From positions 1 to 29,069 of the forward strand of contig CAJUHY010000034.1 in assembly GCA_910585895.1 (NCBI GenBank): 29,069 bases of DNA. The letters run 5' to 3'. Within the stretch, counting starts at the first letter, position 1. Every line of letters begins with the position of its first letter. Made by a program: the position numbers and the translations under genes. The DNA comes from an uncultured Lachnospiraceae bacterium. Lineage in GTDB: Bacteria > Bacillota > Clostridia > Lachnospirales > Lachnospiraceae. The notes beneath the pieces were generated by a model. It was not told the DNA's origin. It saw only the letters and a list, made by a program, of their open reading frames with translations, and ran no database searches. Shown in pieces: positions 8,242 through 16,588 of this stretch.

Positions 8242-8270
8242 ATTATATCCGTTTTGTGTTCATATTGCAA
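8242..8270 (-). promoter_or_regulatory. promoter of tRNA-Thr
   Basis: On the minus strand, -35 TTGCAA (8265-8270), a 17-bp spacer and a perfect -10 TATAAT (8242-8247) lie about 25 bp upstream of the tRNA 5' end. This is the best sigma-A match in the window. A 19-bp AT-only palindrome (8287-8305, arms TATAAAATT and AATTTTATA) lies upstream and may act as an UP element. Confidence 0.8.
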
Positions 8271-8350
8271 GTCTTTTTTTCAAGTTTATAAAATTAAATT
8301 TTATATAGTGGTATTCCTCACATATTTTTCATAATCAGCAGAAATAACAT

Positions 8351-8384
8351 ACCGCCGCATATGGCTGCAATCCACAGCGGCGGT
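8351..8384 (-). terminator. terminator hairpin after the GH43 locus
   Basis: A GC-rich hairpin with arms ACCGCCGC and GCGGCGGT (8 bp), extended by about five more pairs inside the loop with one bulge. It is followed on the minus strand by ATGTTATTTCT, only a moderate T-rich tail. It lies about 145 nt after the GH43 stop and before the tRNA promoter. The plus-strand side also has a T-rich run, so it may work in both directions. The rest of 8385-8528 shows nothing notable. Confidence 0.55.
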
Positions 8385-8528
8385 TGCCTTTCGTATTTTT
8401 TCTGTTGTTATGGTCCGTTGCCTGCAAAAGTTTGCACCTTTCCTAATTTTTGCAAAATCCCTCGCTGCTCCGGACAACGGGTAAACGAACAGAATGAGAA
8501 TAAGAATAAGATTAAACTAAACCTTCCA

Positions 8529-11126
8529 TTACTTCACCTTCACGGTAAGCGTTGCTTTTGCCTTACTGTTGTTGCCTGCCGTTATCGTAATCTTGGCAGT
8601 TCCTTTCTTCTTAGCCGTTACCAGACCTTCCTTGGAGACGGAAGCAATCTTCGGTTTATTGGACTTATACTTAAATGTAGAGCAAACCGTCCCCTTAGGG
8701 ATGCTCGGCTTAATCTGATACTTTTTCTTCTTTTTCAGGCCGACAGATTTCTTTTTAATGGTAATTTTGCTCGGCACGCCCTTTACTGTAACTTGACAAA
8801 CTGCCTTTGCACCACCCACAGCTGTCGCCGTGATAGTTGCCGTTCCGGCTTTCTTTGCTGTAACTACGCCATTTGCTACCGTTGCGACATTAGGATTGCT
8901 GCTGACCCAGGTAATCCCCTTAGGCGCATCGTCCACATCCACTTCCGCAAGCAAGGTTGTTTTTGCCTGAAGACCCTCGGTTGCTTTCGTACAGAGCGTC
9001 AAGTCTGTATCGCTCAGTTCTACATGGTCTGCATACATCTGGGGCACTGCCACCAGTGTGTTTGCCATCAGTTTCTCTGCACGTGCGGTCAATTTGTCCA
9101 TCTCTGCAGTATCCGTAAGGTCCGTTTTCTGTCCCAGTTTCTTAGCCTCAGCAGCGAGGTTTGCCATCTGTGCTTTTGTACCGGCACTGTAATTGGAACC
9201 TTTAGCTGTATTCTCTAACTTCTCTGCCAACGCATTCATCGGCCTTGCATCCAACTGGATAAGGGAAATCTCATGGTAGTTGCCGGCTGCCGCTTCATTC
9301 ATGTCAACCATTTTGTCCTTATCGTTATAATACTTCACCATTGTGTTGTACTCATCAACGGTAATCGGAATCATACCGCCATGACAGCCTACATCTCCGC
9401 CTTCACGCCCATAAGTTCCCTGAGCCATTTTAGTGATGCTGTTTTCCTTGGACAAATCTGTGGTGACAAAAGGCTCATAACGAGGTTTAGAACTGCCTGC
9501 ATAATGGTCAATCATAACACACCATTCATCACGGTCGATGAATTTGAACATGGTAGCTCCTTCATAATATTCACCTTTCAGCCCATCCAGTGTGCTTTGC
9601 TGTATCTTTTCAAAATGATTGCCTGTAGATTCATTTTTAAACCAGTTATATACAATTTCAGCTTTCCCAAGATTATTTTTATCGTTTGTCAAACTTACGA
9701 AGTCATCCTTGCTCTCATAAGTTATTCCCTTGTATTCATAAGGTGTAATCCTTACCGGCTCCGTATCATCATAATCAACAGCCGGATCCAGAACGGAATC
9801 TGCACTCATGAGCTGAACATTCAACAGAGCTTTCCCGTTGTTTCTCAAAGTCTCATCTTTCACCACACGGAATAACGTACCATATGGTGTATCATTTCCA
9901 TTCTTATCTTTCCCAGCTACCCACAACTGGGAAGTATCAATATTCCCATAACCGTCATTTTCATTCGCGCCATCTTTGTAATCCAGGTAAAACGGCTCCT
10001 GCTCATACAACTTCGTAGGTCCGAACTCCTTAAAGTCACTGGTCTCGCAGCAGTACAGACGATTTCTGGTTATATTGTCCGCATCCACCTTGCCTGACCA
10101 ATAAACAAGATAATTGTCTTTTTCTGGATTGTAGATTGCCTCCGGAGCCCATGCCATCCCTGCATCAATTTGAGAACCCACATCTATATAACGCCTTTCC
10201 CAATGTATCCAGTCTTCCGTCTCCCACACAAAGAGATGGGTACTTCCGGTGCCTACCACAGCAGTTTTAGACCAGTCTCCGCAGATATTGTTCGCCATAT
10301 TGGATGCCGGACCATAATTTGCAGAATGCAGATTCAAATCGGTAGCAAGAAGCCATACCTTATTAGCATCACTGCCATCGGCCTTACTGCCCCGAAGCAG
10401 ATAGGGGTCGCGGATACCCTGGTCACGCCCCTCAAAGGGGAATAACACGGACGCATCGCCGACAGCGGTCTCTTTAATCTCGTCCTCCTCAATCAGCACC
10501 TGATAATTAACGCTGGTCTGTCCGCACTTTTCAAGATAACCTTCCATAAAATCGCTTCCCGCAAGAAATGCCGGCTGGCAGCCATTCAATGCTGTCCAGT
10601 TCAGACCGTCCTCACTGAGGAAAAAATGCACCTGCTGCACATCATAATCCTCCCCTTTGCTGTTCTTTCCCTTCCCTTCGGAAAAACATACATACACATA
10701 CCCCGCATAGGAATCCCCGGAAAGCCCCTCGCGGACAGTCATGGGAAATGTCTTCGTAGCCGTTGCGCCATCTGCCGCAACCGTGGCAACCAGATTGAAC
10801 TTATAATTGCCCTCTCCGGCATACGGTCTTGTCACCTTTAAGATATTACCATCCACAGAAGCCGCACCGTGGTTCCCTGCCGGCGGCTGTCCCTGTACCG
10901 TATATGTAATAGCTGCTCCATCCAGTCCATCCACAGTGGTAGGAAGTTCCAAATCTTCCGTCAAAAGTTTGTTGATTTCTGATTCCTTGATTATCAGTCC
11001 ACTTTGGACTGTTTCATTGATATCCCCTGCTGCCTGAACCTTCAGCCCCTCTGCTGGCAATATGCCCACCGTAAGGCTGGCGGTGAGTGCTACCGCAGAC
11101 AATAGATTAAATATCTTTCTCTTCAT
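8529..11126 (-). CDS. secreted GH43-family glycoside hydrolase with Ig-like domains
   Basis: 865 aa. A signal peptide (residues 1-33, ending VQAAG) is followed by an atrophied bacterial Ig-like domain (about 40-131, with 'VTRPYAGEGN'), then a GH43-like five-bladed propeller catalytic region (about 135-625). Likely active-site residues are Asp240 in 'IRDPYLLRG' (base) and Glu522 in 'YYEGATMFKF' (acid); 'AWAPEAIY' (325-332) is the usual GH43 core motif. A helical linker (about 628-690) and two Big_2 domains (about 700-783 and 785-865) close the protein. GH43 enzymes usually release arabinose or xylose from plant polysaccharides; the substrate here is not determinable. There is no LPXTG anchor, so release or Ig/wall association is possible. 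It lies 23 bp after the Ig-like protein gene. Confidence 0.87.
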   Translation of the reverse strand: MKRKIFNLLSAVALTASLTVGILPAEGLKVQAAGDINETVQSGLIIKESEINKLLTEDLELPTTVDGLDGAAITYTVQGQPPAGNHGAASVDGNILKVTRPYAGEGNYKFNLVATVAADGATATKTFPMTVREGLSGDSYAGYVYVCFSEGKGKNSKGEDYDVQQVHFFLSEDGLNWTALNGCQPAFLAGSDFMEGYLEKCGQTSVNYQVLIEEDEIKETAVGDASVLFPFEGRDQGIRDPYLLRGSKADGSDANKVWLLATDLNLHSANYGPASNMANNICGDWSKTAVVGTGSTHLFVWETEDWIHWERRYIDVGSQIDAGMAWAPEAIYNPEKDNYLVYWSGKVDADNITRNRLYCCETSDFKEFGPTKLYEQEPFYLDYKDGANENDGYGNIDTSQLWVAGKDKNGNDTPYGTLFRVVKDETLRNNGKALLNVQLMSADSVLDPAVDYDDTEPVRITPYEYKGITYESKDDFVSLTNDKNNLGKAEIVYNWFKNESTGNHFEKIQQSTLDGLKGEYYEGATMFKFIDRDEWCVMIDHYAGSSKPRYEPFVTTDLSKENSITKMAQGTYGREGGDVGCHGGMIPITVDEYNTMVKYYNDKDKMVDMNEAAAGNYHEISLIQLDARPMNALAEKLENTAKGSNYSAGTKAQMANLAAEAKKLGQKTDLTDTAEMDKLTARAEKLMANTLVAVPQMYADHVELSDTDLTLCTKATEGLQAKTTLLAEVDVDDAPKGITWVSSNPNVATVANGVVTAKKAGTATITATAVGGAKAVCQVTVKGVPSKITIKKKSVGLKKKKKYQIKPSIPKGTVCSTFKYKSNKPKIASVSKEGLVTAKKKGTAKITITAGNNSKAKATLTVKVK

Positions 11127-11149
11127 ATTTACCTCCTGCTGATTCTCTC

Positions 11150-12052
11150 CTACTTCTTGATTTTCACACTCTTAGTCAACGTCACAGTCTTGTTTCCAAC
11201 TTTAACCTTTGCGGTTACTTTAACAGTTCCTATTTTCTTCTTGACCGTCAGTTTACCGCTCTTGGAAATCTTTGCCAGCTTCTTGCCTTTCTTGTCTAAG
11301 GACCAGCTCACTTTTCCTGTAAATCCTTTTACCTTAAGGGTAATGGATTTTTTTACTTTCACGCTGCTCTTACCGCTAATCTCGCCGACATTGAAATTAA
11401 TTCTCTTGATAATACTCTTTCCAGCGGAGGAAATTTTCACGGCTACTGTTCCTTTTCCTGATTTCTTCGCCGTTACCATATTGCCTTGTACGCTTACCGC
11501 ACCGCTTGCTGTATAATTAACCGTATATCCAGCGCTGCTCATAACTGCTGTGGGAGTAACGGCGATGGCTGCCTTCCCCCCTTTCGCCAGGCTTGTCACA
11601 TTGGCAGATACATTCACCTTGGAAATATCATGATTAACCTTTACCAATGTCTGGTATTCCATTTCAAATCCGTCATCAACGGCTTTTACAGTTGTGGTGA
11701 TGCGCGCATAACCAACTTTCTTCTGCGCGGTTACCACTCCGTCTGCACTGACCGTTGCAATACTCGTATCGCTGGAATTATATTTGATAGTTACATCCTC
11801 ATTCAGCTTTAGGCTGCTTGGAAGCTGGAAAACAGTTGCCGTTTTCGTAGGCTCAAGTGTAAGGCTCGTCTTGTAACAACCTGATGTAATCTCGGCAAAT
11901 GGATCGCGGTCGCCCTCGGCGCTCATCTGAATGTCCCGATACTTCCCATTATCCTCGCCCGCTGCACTTGCATTGGATATGTTACCGATAAATACCATGG
12001 TCACCACCATTGTACAGGCAAGCAGTTTACTCACTGCTCTCTTAAACTTCAT
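11150..12052 (-). CDS. secreted Ig-like (Big_2) domain protein
   Basis: 300 aa with a clear signal peptide (residues 1-31, cleavage near SNASAAG). It has about three Ig-like modules: residues 60-140 ('DTSIATVSADGVVTAQKKVGYARITT' region), 140-222 and 225-300, the last two Lys-rich. The module signature 'G.VTAKKxGxxxI' recurs and matches the domains at the C-terminus of the downstream GH43 enzyme. There is no catalytic domain and no sorting signal. It is probably extracellular, with a role in adhesion, wall association or substrate binding; its exact job is unknown. It is the first gene of the two-gene secreted locus, with an AGGAGA/AGAAGAG-rich leader before its ATG. Confidence 0.85.
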   Translation of the reverse strand: MKFKRAVSKLLACTMVVTMVFIGNISNASAAGEDNGKYRDIQMSAEGDRDPFAEITSGCYKTSLTLEPTKTATVFQLPSSLKLNEDVTIKYNSSDTSIATVSADGVVTAQKKVGYARITTTVKAVDDGFEMEYQTLVKVNHDISKVNVSANVTSLAKGGKAAIAVTPTAVMSSAGYTVNYTASGAVSVQGNMVTAKKSGKGTVAVKISSAGKSIIKRINFNVGEISGKSSVKVKKSITLKVKGFTGKVSWSLDKKGKKLAKISKSGKLTVKKKIGTVKVTAKVKVGNKTVTLTKSVKIKK

Positions 12053-12275
12053 TTCTCTTCTTTCTCCTTTCCCTTACAGGATTTCCTGCTCTTTTCTTAC
12101 TGTTCCACAATTATCTGCGGAAACAATATGCCGTCACGATTGCTCCGTCTTCCCTTCCTTTTTGTAACACCCTCCTTCCTGCTAAAATTCTCACTTCATA
12201 TATTAGCTTTAATAATTTAAGCTTAACGACAAAATAATTCGTCGTCCGCTATAAATAATACACAAGATAAGATAC
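12053..12275 (-). promoter_or_regulatory. leader and presumptive promoter of the secreted Ig/GH43 locus
   Basis: This gap must drive the two secreted genes. I see no strong sigma-A promoter. An imperfect dyad (12205-12223, arms AGCTT and AAGCT with further A/T pairing) lies beside a small hairpin (ACGAC/GTCGT, about 12227-12246). Both could be operator sites. The downstream 150 nt would form a purine-rich 5' leader. I recognised no catabolite-control or riboswitch consensus. Confidence 0.3.
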
Positions 12276-12291
12276 CAGCAGCTACCTGCTG
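12276..12291 (-). terminator. hairpin at the end of hemW
   Basis: Arms CAGCAG and CTGCTG with a 4-nt loop, and the hemW stop codon TAG inside the loop. The tail GTATCTTATCTTGTG is moderately T-rich. It is a candidate intrinsic terminator for the lepA-hemW transcript. Confidence 0.45.
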
Positions 12292-13550
12292 TATGAATCA
12301 TCAAGAAATTGTGAAAAGACATAGTTGCTCACAGCAATTCCTTCTTCCGTAAGTCTGACCATTCCCTCCCATTGTTCTATTAAACCCTGCTGCTGCAATT
12401 TATTCAACACACTTCCATATATGCCCTCTAATGCTATGCCGAATTTATCGCGAAACTTATCACGGGATACCCCTTCCATCATCCGCATTCCCAGAAACAT
12501 AAACTCTTCCATTTGCTGCCGTTTATGCAAATAATACATTGTCTGTTCCTGCTGATGAAGCAATTCCTGATTCTTCCCCGCGGCACATTTATGCCCATCC
12601 TCACATTGCTGGTCTGCATATTCAAGGATTTCTGTCAGCCGGCGAAATTCTCCTCCCAGATAAGCGCTAAGATTTCCCGTATTGGAATACCTGACATTTT
12701 CTATGAAGGATGAACTTCCCAGTCCCAGCCCCAGATAAGGAACCAACCTCCAATAACCGATATTATGTCTGCATTCCCTGTGCGGCAACGCATAATTGGA
12801 AATCTCATATCTTCGATATCCCCGGGCTGCTAAAATCTCCCTGGTCATATTATACATTTCCCGCTCTGCCTCTTCACTTGGCAGAAAACGCGGTTCTTCC
12901 CCCCGCTGTCTGCGCTGTTCATCGTCTCCATACAATTCATAAAAAGGCGTACCTTCCTCCACTATCAGGCTATATGCAGAAATATGTTCCGGCAAAAGCC
13001 CCGATACCTTCTTCAATGTAGATGCCCAGCGCTGCGGCAACTGCCCAGGCAGCGAGGAAATCAAATCTATATTGATGTTATGAAATCCTTTTTTCCTGGC
13101 TAAATCAAAACTCTCTAAAAAATCCTCAAACGTATGGATCCTTCCCAGTTCCCTAAGTTCCCGATTATCTGCCGACTGCAAGCCAAGGCTCAGGCGGTTA
13201 ATGCCTGCCGCTTGATAAAAAGACAGCTTTTCTGCCGTCAATGTCCCAGGATTGCATTCCAATGTAATCTCCGCATCCTCTTTCAGGCAAAAATGGCTGC
13301 GTACCGCCTCCATAATTTCCCAGACCTGCACACCGGCAAGCAATGAAGGAGTTCCTCCTCCTACAAACACGGAAACTACCTGATAGCGTTTACACTGCCG
13401 GCTCTGAACCATTATTTCTTCGAGCAGCCTGTCCACATATTTTCTGCGCACATCCTCTTGCGCAGACATGGACAAAAAATCACAATATCGGCATTTCCTT
13501 ACACAAAAAGGAATATGAAGATACAGTTCCAACGCTTGTTTTTGCACCAT
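12282..13550 (-). CDS. hemW: HemW, radical SAM heme chaperone (CPO-III-like)
   Basis: 422 aa cytoplasmic radical SAM protein. The cluster motif CxxxCxxC is present as CVRKCRYC at about residues 16-23 in 'YLHIPFCVRKCRYCDF'. Glycine-rich 'VFVGGGTPS' and 'ISAYSLIVEEGTPF' are family landmarks, and a HemN C-terminal domain ends the protein ('EFMFLGMRMMEGVS'). HemW proteins are often annotated as oxygen-independent coproporphyrinogen oxidase, but they insert heme rather than oxidise the porphyrin. The length is slightly above the usual ~380-400. A charged Gln/Glu-rich stretch near residue 310-345 accounts for the excess. It follows lepA by 82 bp, a common Firmicute pairing. Confidence 0.93.
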   Translation of the reverse strand: MVQKQALELYLHIPFCVRKCRYCDFLSMSAQEDVRRKYVDRLLEEIMVQSRQCKRYQVVSVFVGGGTPSLLAGVQVWEIMEAVRSHFCLKEDAEITLECNPGTLTAEKLSFYQAAGINRLSLGLQSADNRELRELGRIHTFEDFLESFDLARKKGFHNINIDLISSLPGQLPQRWASTLKKVSGLLPEHISAYSLIVEEGTPFYELYGDDEQRRQRGEEPRFLPSEEAEREMYNMTREILAARGYRRYEISNYALPHRECRHNIGYWRLVPYLGLGLGSSSFIENVRYSNTGNLSAYLGGEFRRLTEILEYADQQCEDGHKCAAGKNQELLHQQEQTMYYLHKRQQMEEFMFLGMRMMEGVSRDKFRDKFGIALEGIYGSVLNKLQQQGLIEQWEGMVRLTEEGIAVSNYVFSQFLDDSYSR

Positions 13551-13574
13551 TGCTTACTATCCAGCCTCCATAAC

Positions 13575-13610
13575 CAACTGCCCCGCAATAAACAGCAGGC
13601 ATGGCAGTTG
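13575..13610 (-). other. stable hairpin between lepA and hemW
   Basis: Arms CAACTGCC and GGCAGTTG (8 bp) with additional internal pairing (CCTGC with GCGGG, one U-G). No T-run follows on the minus strand. It is more likely an RNA processing or stability element, or an attenuator, than a full terminator. Confidence 0.4.
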
Positions 13611-13632
13611 AAACGCTCATGCTATCTAACGT

Positions 13633-15447
13633 TTAATTGTCATCCAGTTTCAAAACACTCATAAACGCTTTCTGCGGAATCTCCACATTGCCTATCTGGC
13701 GCATACGTTTCTTGCCTTCTTTTTGTTTCTCCAATAATTTGCGCTTTCTGCTGATATCGCCTCCGTAACATTTCGCCAGCACATCCTTGCGCATCGCCTT
13801 TACAGTCTCTCTGGCAATAACCTTACTGCCAATTGCCGCCTGGATAGGGATTTCAAACAGGTGACGCGGAATCTCCCCTTTCAGCTTCTCACACATCTTC
13901 CGCCCTCGCTCATATGCCGTACCACTGTGAACGATAAAGGATAAAGCGTCCACTTCCTCCTTGTTGATAAGGATATCCAGCTTAACAAGCTCAGAGCGGG
14001 CGTAGCCTTTCATCTCATAATCAAACGAAGCATATCCCCGGGAACGCGATTTGAGCGCATCGAAGAAATCGTAAATTATTTCATTTAACGGTAAATCATA
14101 TTTAATCAACGCCCGCGTCTCTTCCATATATTCCATACTGATATAGATTCCGCGGCGTTCCTGACATAAATCCATAATCGCGCCGATATAGTCGCTGGTA
14201 ACCATAATCTCCGCGCTCACCATCGGTTCCTCCATGTATTCAATCTCTGCCGGATCCGGCAGATTCGAGGGATTGGTCAGTTCAATCACTTCCCCATTCG
14301 TCTTATGCACTTTATAGATAACTCCCGGCGCAGTAGTTACGAGGTCCAAATTGTACTCCCGCTCTAAACGTTCCTGAATAATCTCTAAATGCAGCAGTCC
14401 CAAAAATCCACAGCGAAATCCAAAACCTAACGCCACGGAAGTCTCCGCCTCAAACTGCAGAGAAGCATCGTTGAGCTGTAGTTTCTCTAAAGCATCCCGC
14501 AAATCAGGGTATTTCGCACCGTCCGCCGGATACATACCACAATACACCATAGGGGTCACTTTTTTATATCCCGGAAGCGGTTCTTTACAGGGATTCGCTG
14601 CATCCGTTACCGTATCACCCACTTGTGTATCGCGTACATTCTTGAGACTGGCAGTAATATAGCCAACCATGCCGGCGCTTAATTCCTCACAGGGAATAAA
14701 CTGACCTGCCCCAAAATATCCTACTTCCACTACATCCGCGGTCGCCCCGGTTGCCATCATCTGGATAGTTGTTCCGACCCGGACAGTCCCCTCTTTCATC
14801 CTGCAAAAAACAATCACTCCTTTGTAGGAATCATATAAAGAATCAAAAATCAACGCCTGCATGGGGCTGTCGGGATTACCGCCGGGCGCCGGAATCTTCG
14901 CTACAATCTGCTCTAACACATCCTCAACATTCAACCCTGTCTTTGCTGAAATCTGCGGCGCTTCCTGAGCCTCCAACCCAATGACGTCTTCAATCTCTTC
15001 AATCACCCGCTCCGGATCTGCACTGGGAAGGTCTATTTTATTGATAACCGGAAGCACGTCCAAATCATGGTCCAACGCCAGATAGACGTTTGCCAAAGTC
15101 TGTGCCTCAATTCCCTGTGCTGCATCCACCACCAAAATAGCGCCGTCACATGCCGCAAGACTACGTGACACCTCATAATTAAAATCCACATGTCCCGGCG
15201 TATCAATGAGGTTAAAGATATACTCCTCCCCATCCTTAGCTTTATATACAATACGGACTGTCTGCGCCTTAATTGTAATGCCGCGCTCCCGTTCCAAATC
15301 CATATTGTCCAAAACCTGCGCCTGCATCTCCCGGCTTGTCAAAAGCCCGGTTTTTTCAATGATGCGGTCCGCGAGGGTAGATTTGCCATGATCTATATGC
15401 GCAATAATACAAAAGTTCCTGATTTTACTCTGTTCTATAGCTGCCAT
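13633..15447 (-). CDS. lepA: elongation factor 4 (LepA), back-translocating GTPase
   Basis: 604 aa, normal family length. G1 AHIDHGKST (about residues 16-24), 'RERGITIKAQ' switch, DTPGHVDF (G3), NKIDLP (G4) and SAKTG (G5) are present. The EF-G-like domain II, domains III and V, and the LepA-specific C-terminal domain ('GGDISRKRKLLEKQKEGKKRMRQIG' region) follow. It binds ribosomes and can reverse or remodel translocation, mainly under ionic or other stress. The ATG has GGAGG 6 nt upstream. It is separated from holA by 100 bp containing a promoter. Confidence 0.98.
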   Translation of the reverse strand: MAAIEQSKIRNFCIIAHIDHGKSTLADRIIEKTGLLTSREMQAQVLDNMDLERERGITIKAQTVRIVYKAKDGEEYIFNLIDTPGHVDFNYEVSRSLAACDGAILVVDAAQGIEAQTLANVYLALDHDLDVLPVINKIDLPSADPERVIEEIEDVIGLEAQEAPQISAKTGLNVEDVLEQIVAKIPAPGGNPDSPMQALIFDSLYDSYKGVIVFCRMKEGTVRVGTTIQMMATGATADVVEVGYFGAGQFIPCEELSAGMVGYITASLKNVRDTQVGDTVTDAANPCKEPLPGYKKVTPMVYCGMYPADGAKYPDLRDALEKLQLNDASLQFEAETSVALGFGFRCGFLGLLHLEIIQERLEREYNLDLVTTAPGVIYKVHKTNGEVIELTNPSNLPDPAEIEYMEEPMVSAEIMVTSDYIGAIMDLCQERRGIYISMEYMEETRALIKYDLPLNEIIYDFFDALKSRSRGYASFDYEMKGYARSELVKLDILINKEEVDALSFIVHSGTAYERGRKMCEKLKGEIPRHLFEIPIQAAIGSKVIARETVKAMRKDVLAKCYGGDISRKRKLLEKQKEGKKRMRQIGNVEIPQKAFMSVLKLDDN

Positions 15448-15506
15448 GCTGTTCCTCCAAGTCCTTAATCTGTCAGAACAAGAAAAAAATTCCCTATTCG
15501 ATTCTT

Positions 15507-15536
15507 ATTTTATCACAAAACTAATTAAATTGTCTA
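15507..15536 (-). promoter_or_regulatory. promoter of lepA-hemW
   Basis: On the minus strand, -35 TAGACA (15531-15536), an 18-bp spacer and -10 TAAAAT (15507-15512), leaving about a 50-nt leader to lepA. Good matches in the only sizeable gap of this gene block. Confidence 0.55.
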
Positions 15537-15547
15537 TCGGAAAACAG

Positions 15548-16528
15548 TTACTTTTGACTATACCTGACAATCAAAAGTTCCACCGCCATCCTGTCATTGA
15601 TTACCCCTGTCTTTACGTCTTCCTCCGCCTGCACGCAGTCTGCAACTGCCTGCCCAAGCTGCTCCAACTTAAACCGGCCGGCCTGAGCTAGATTTTTGCG
15701 CACAGCAAATTCCGGAATTTTCGCCTTGGAAGCAATAAACTTGCCGTCATACCCCTGCCGTTTTAAATCTTTGACCTGCCATAGAATCTGGAATTGTCTG
15801 GCAATCAAAAATAAAATGCGCATGGGCGGCTCTTTCAGGGCAAGCAAATCATAATATAGCTCCAGCGCCTGTTTCTGCTGCTTTCCGGCAATCATATCCA
15901 CCATCTCAAATATCTTCCTGGTTGTCTGCACCACACAGACGGCCTCCACATCCTCCGCTGAAATCACCTCCCGCCCCAACGTATAACAGAACAGTTTTTC
16001 CAACTCTTTGTCAATATATTCCATATCATCCCCGGTCTTCTCCAGGAACAATTCTAACACCGGTTTCGTAATCTTTTTCTGCTCGCGCCCCAGTTTCGAT
16101 AAAATCCAGCGTGTCAGCACTTCTTTCGTCTGACGCGGAAATTCCACCACTCTTCCCGCATTCTTGACCGCCTTGTACATCCTGCTCCTCTTATCAACTT
16201 CCTCTTCCACAAACACAAAGCAGGTTGTGTCCGTAATATGTTTCATATAATCAGCCAGCTGCTCACAAGCGCTTTTAAAAACTCCACTGTTCTCCAGCAT
16301 AATCAGTCTGCGCTCTGCCAAAAAAGGAAGCGTCTCCGCCAAGTCTATAATCTGCCCTGGATTGATATTTTTCCCCTCATAAAATGACACATTCATCGTA
16401 TCATCCGGCCGAGACAACGCATTCCTTAGCTTCTGCGCATACTGCTTTTTCAAATAAGATTCTTCGCCGTATAAAAGATATGCAGGCTGGAATGTTTTTA
16501 ACTTGATGTCTTCATTTATGCCTTTCAT
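15548..16528 (-). CDS. holA: DNA polymerase III subunit delta
   Basis: 326 aa, the usual size for HolA, the clamp-loader subunit that opens the sliding clamp. Landmarks are 'AYLLYGEESYLKKQYAQKL' at the N-terminus, 'TLPFLAERRLIMLENS' (about 65-80), the 'EFPRQTKEVLTRWI' region, and C-terminal helices with 'LLALKEPPMRILFLIARQFQILWQVKDL' landmarks. There is no P-loop, as expected, because delta is not an ATPase. It follows comEC by 60 bp; comEC-holA adjacency is common in Firmicutes and supports both calls. Confidence 0.96.
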   Translation of the reverse strand: MKGINEDIKLKTFQPAYLLYGEESYLKKQYAQKLRNALSRPDDTMNVSFYEGKNINPGQIIDLAETLPFLAERRLIMLENSGVFKSACEQLADYMKHITDTTCFVFVEEEVDKRSRMYKAVKNAGRVVEFPRQTKEVLTRWILSKLGREQKKITKPVLELFLEKTGDDMEYIDKELEKLFCYTLGREVISAEDVEAVCVVQTTRKIFEMVDMIAGKQQKQALELYYDLLALKEPPMRILFLIARQFQILWQVKDLKRQGYDGKFIASKAKIPEFAVRKNLAQAGRFKLEQLGQAVADCVQAEEDVKTGVINDRMAVELLIVRYSQK

Positions 16529-16588
16529 GTTTCAATGCCCTTCATATGTTTTGACAATCTTCTTTTACCTGCCATTAATTGTAACAGT

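Noticed and set aside
8361..9218. Plus-strand 285-aa open frame opposite the GH43 gene
   Set aside because: It is antisense to a strong, domain-bearing gene. Its composition (many Cys, Arg, His) is typical of a shadow frame, and it matches no family I know.
12110..12180. Short ORF in the leader of the secreted Ig-protein gene (GTG after GGAGG)
   Set aside because: The GGAGG directly abuts the GTG, which leaves no workable spacing, and the peptide shows no recognisable feature.
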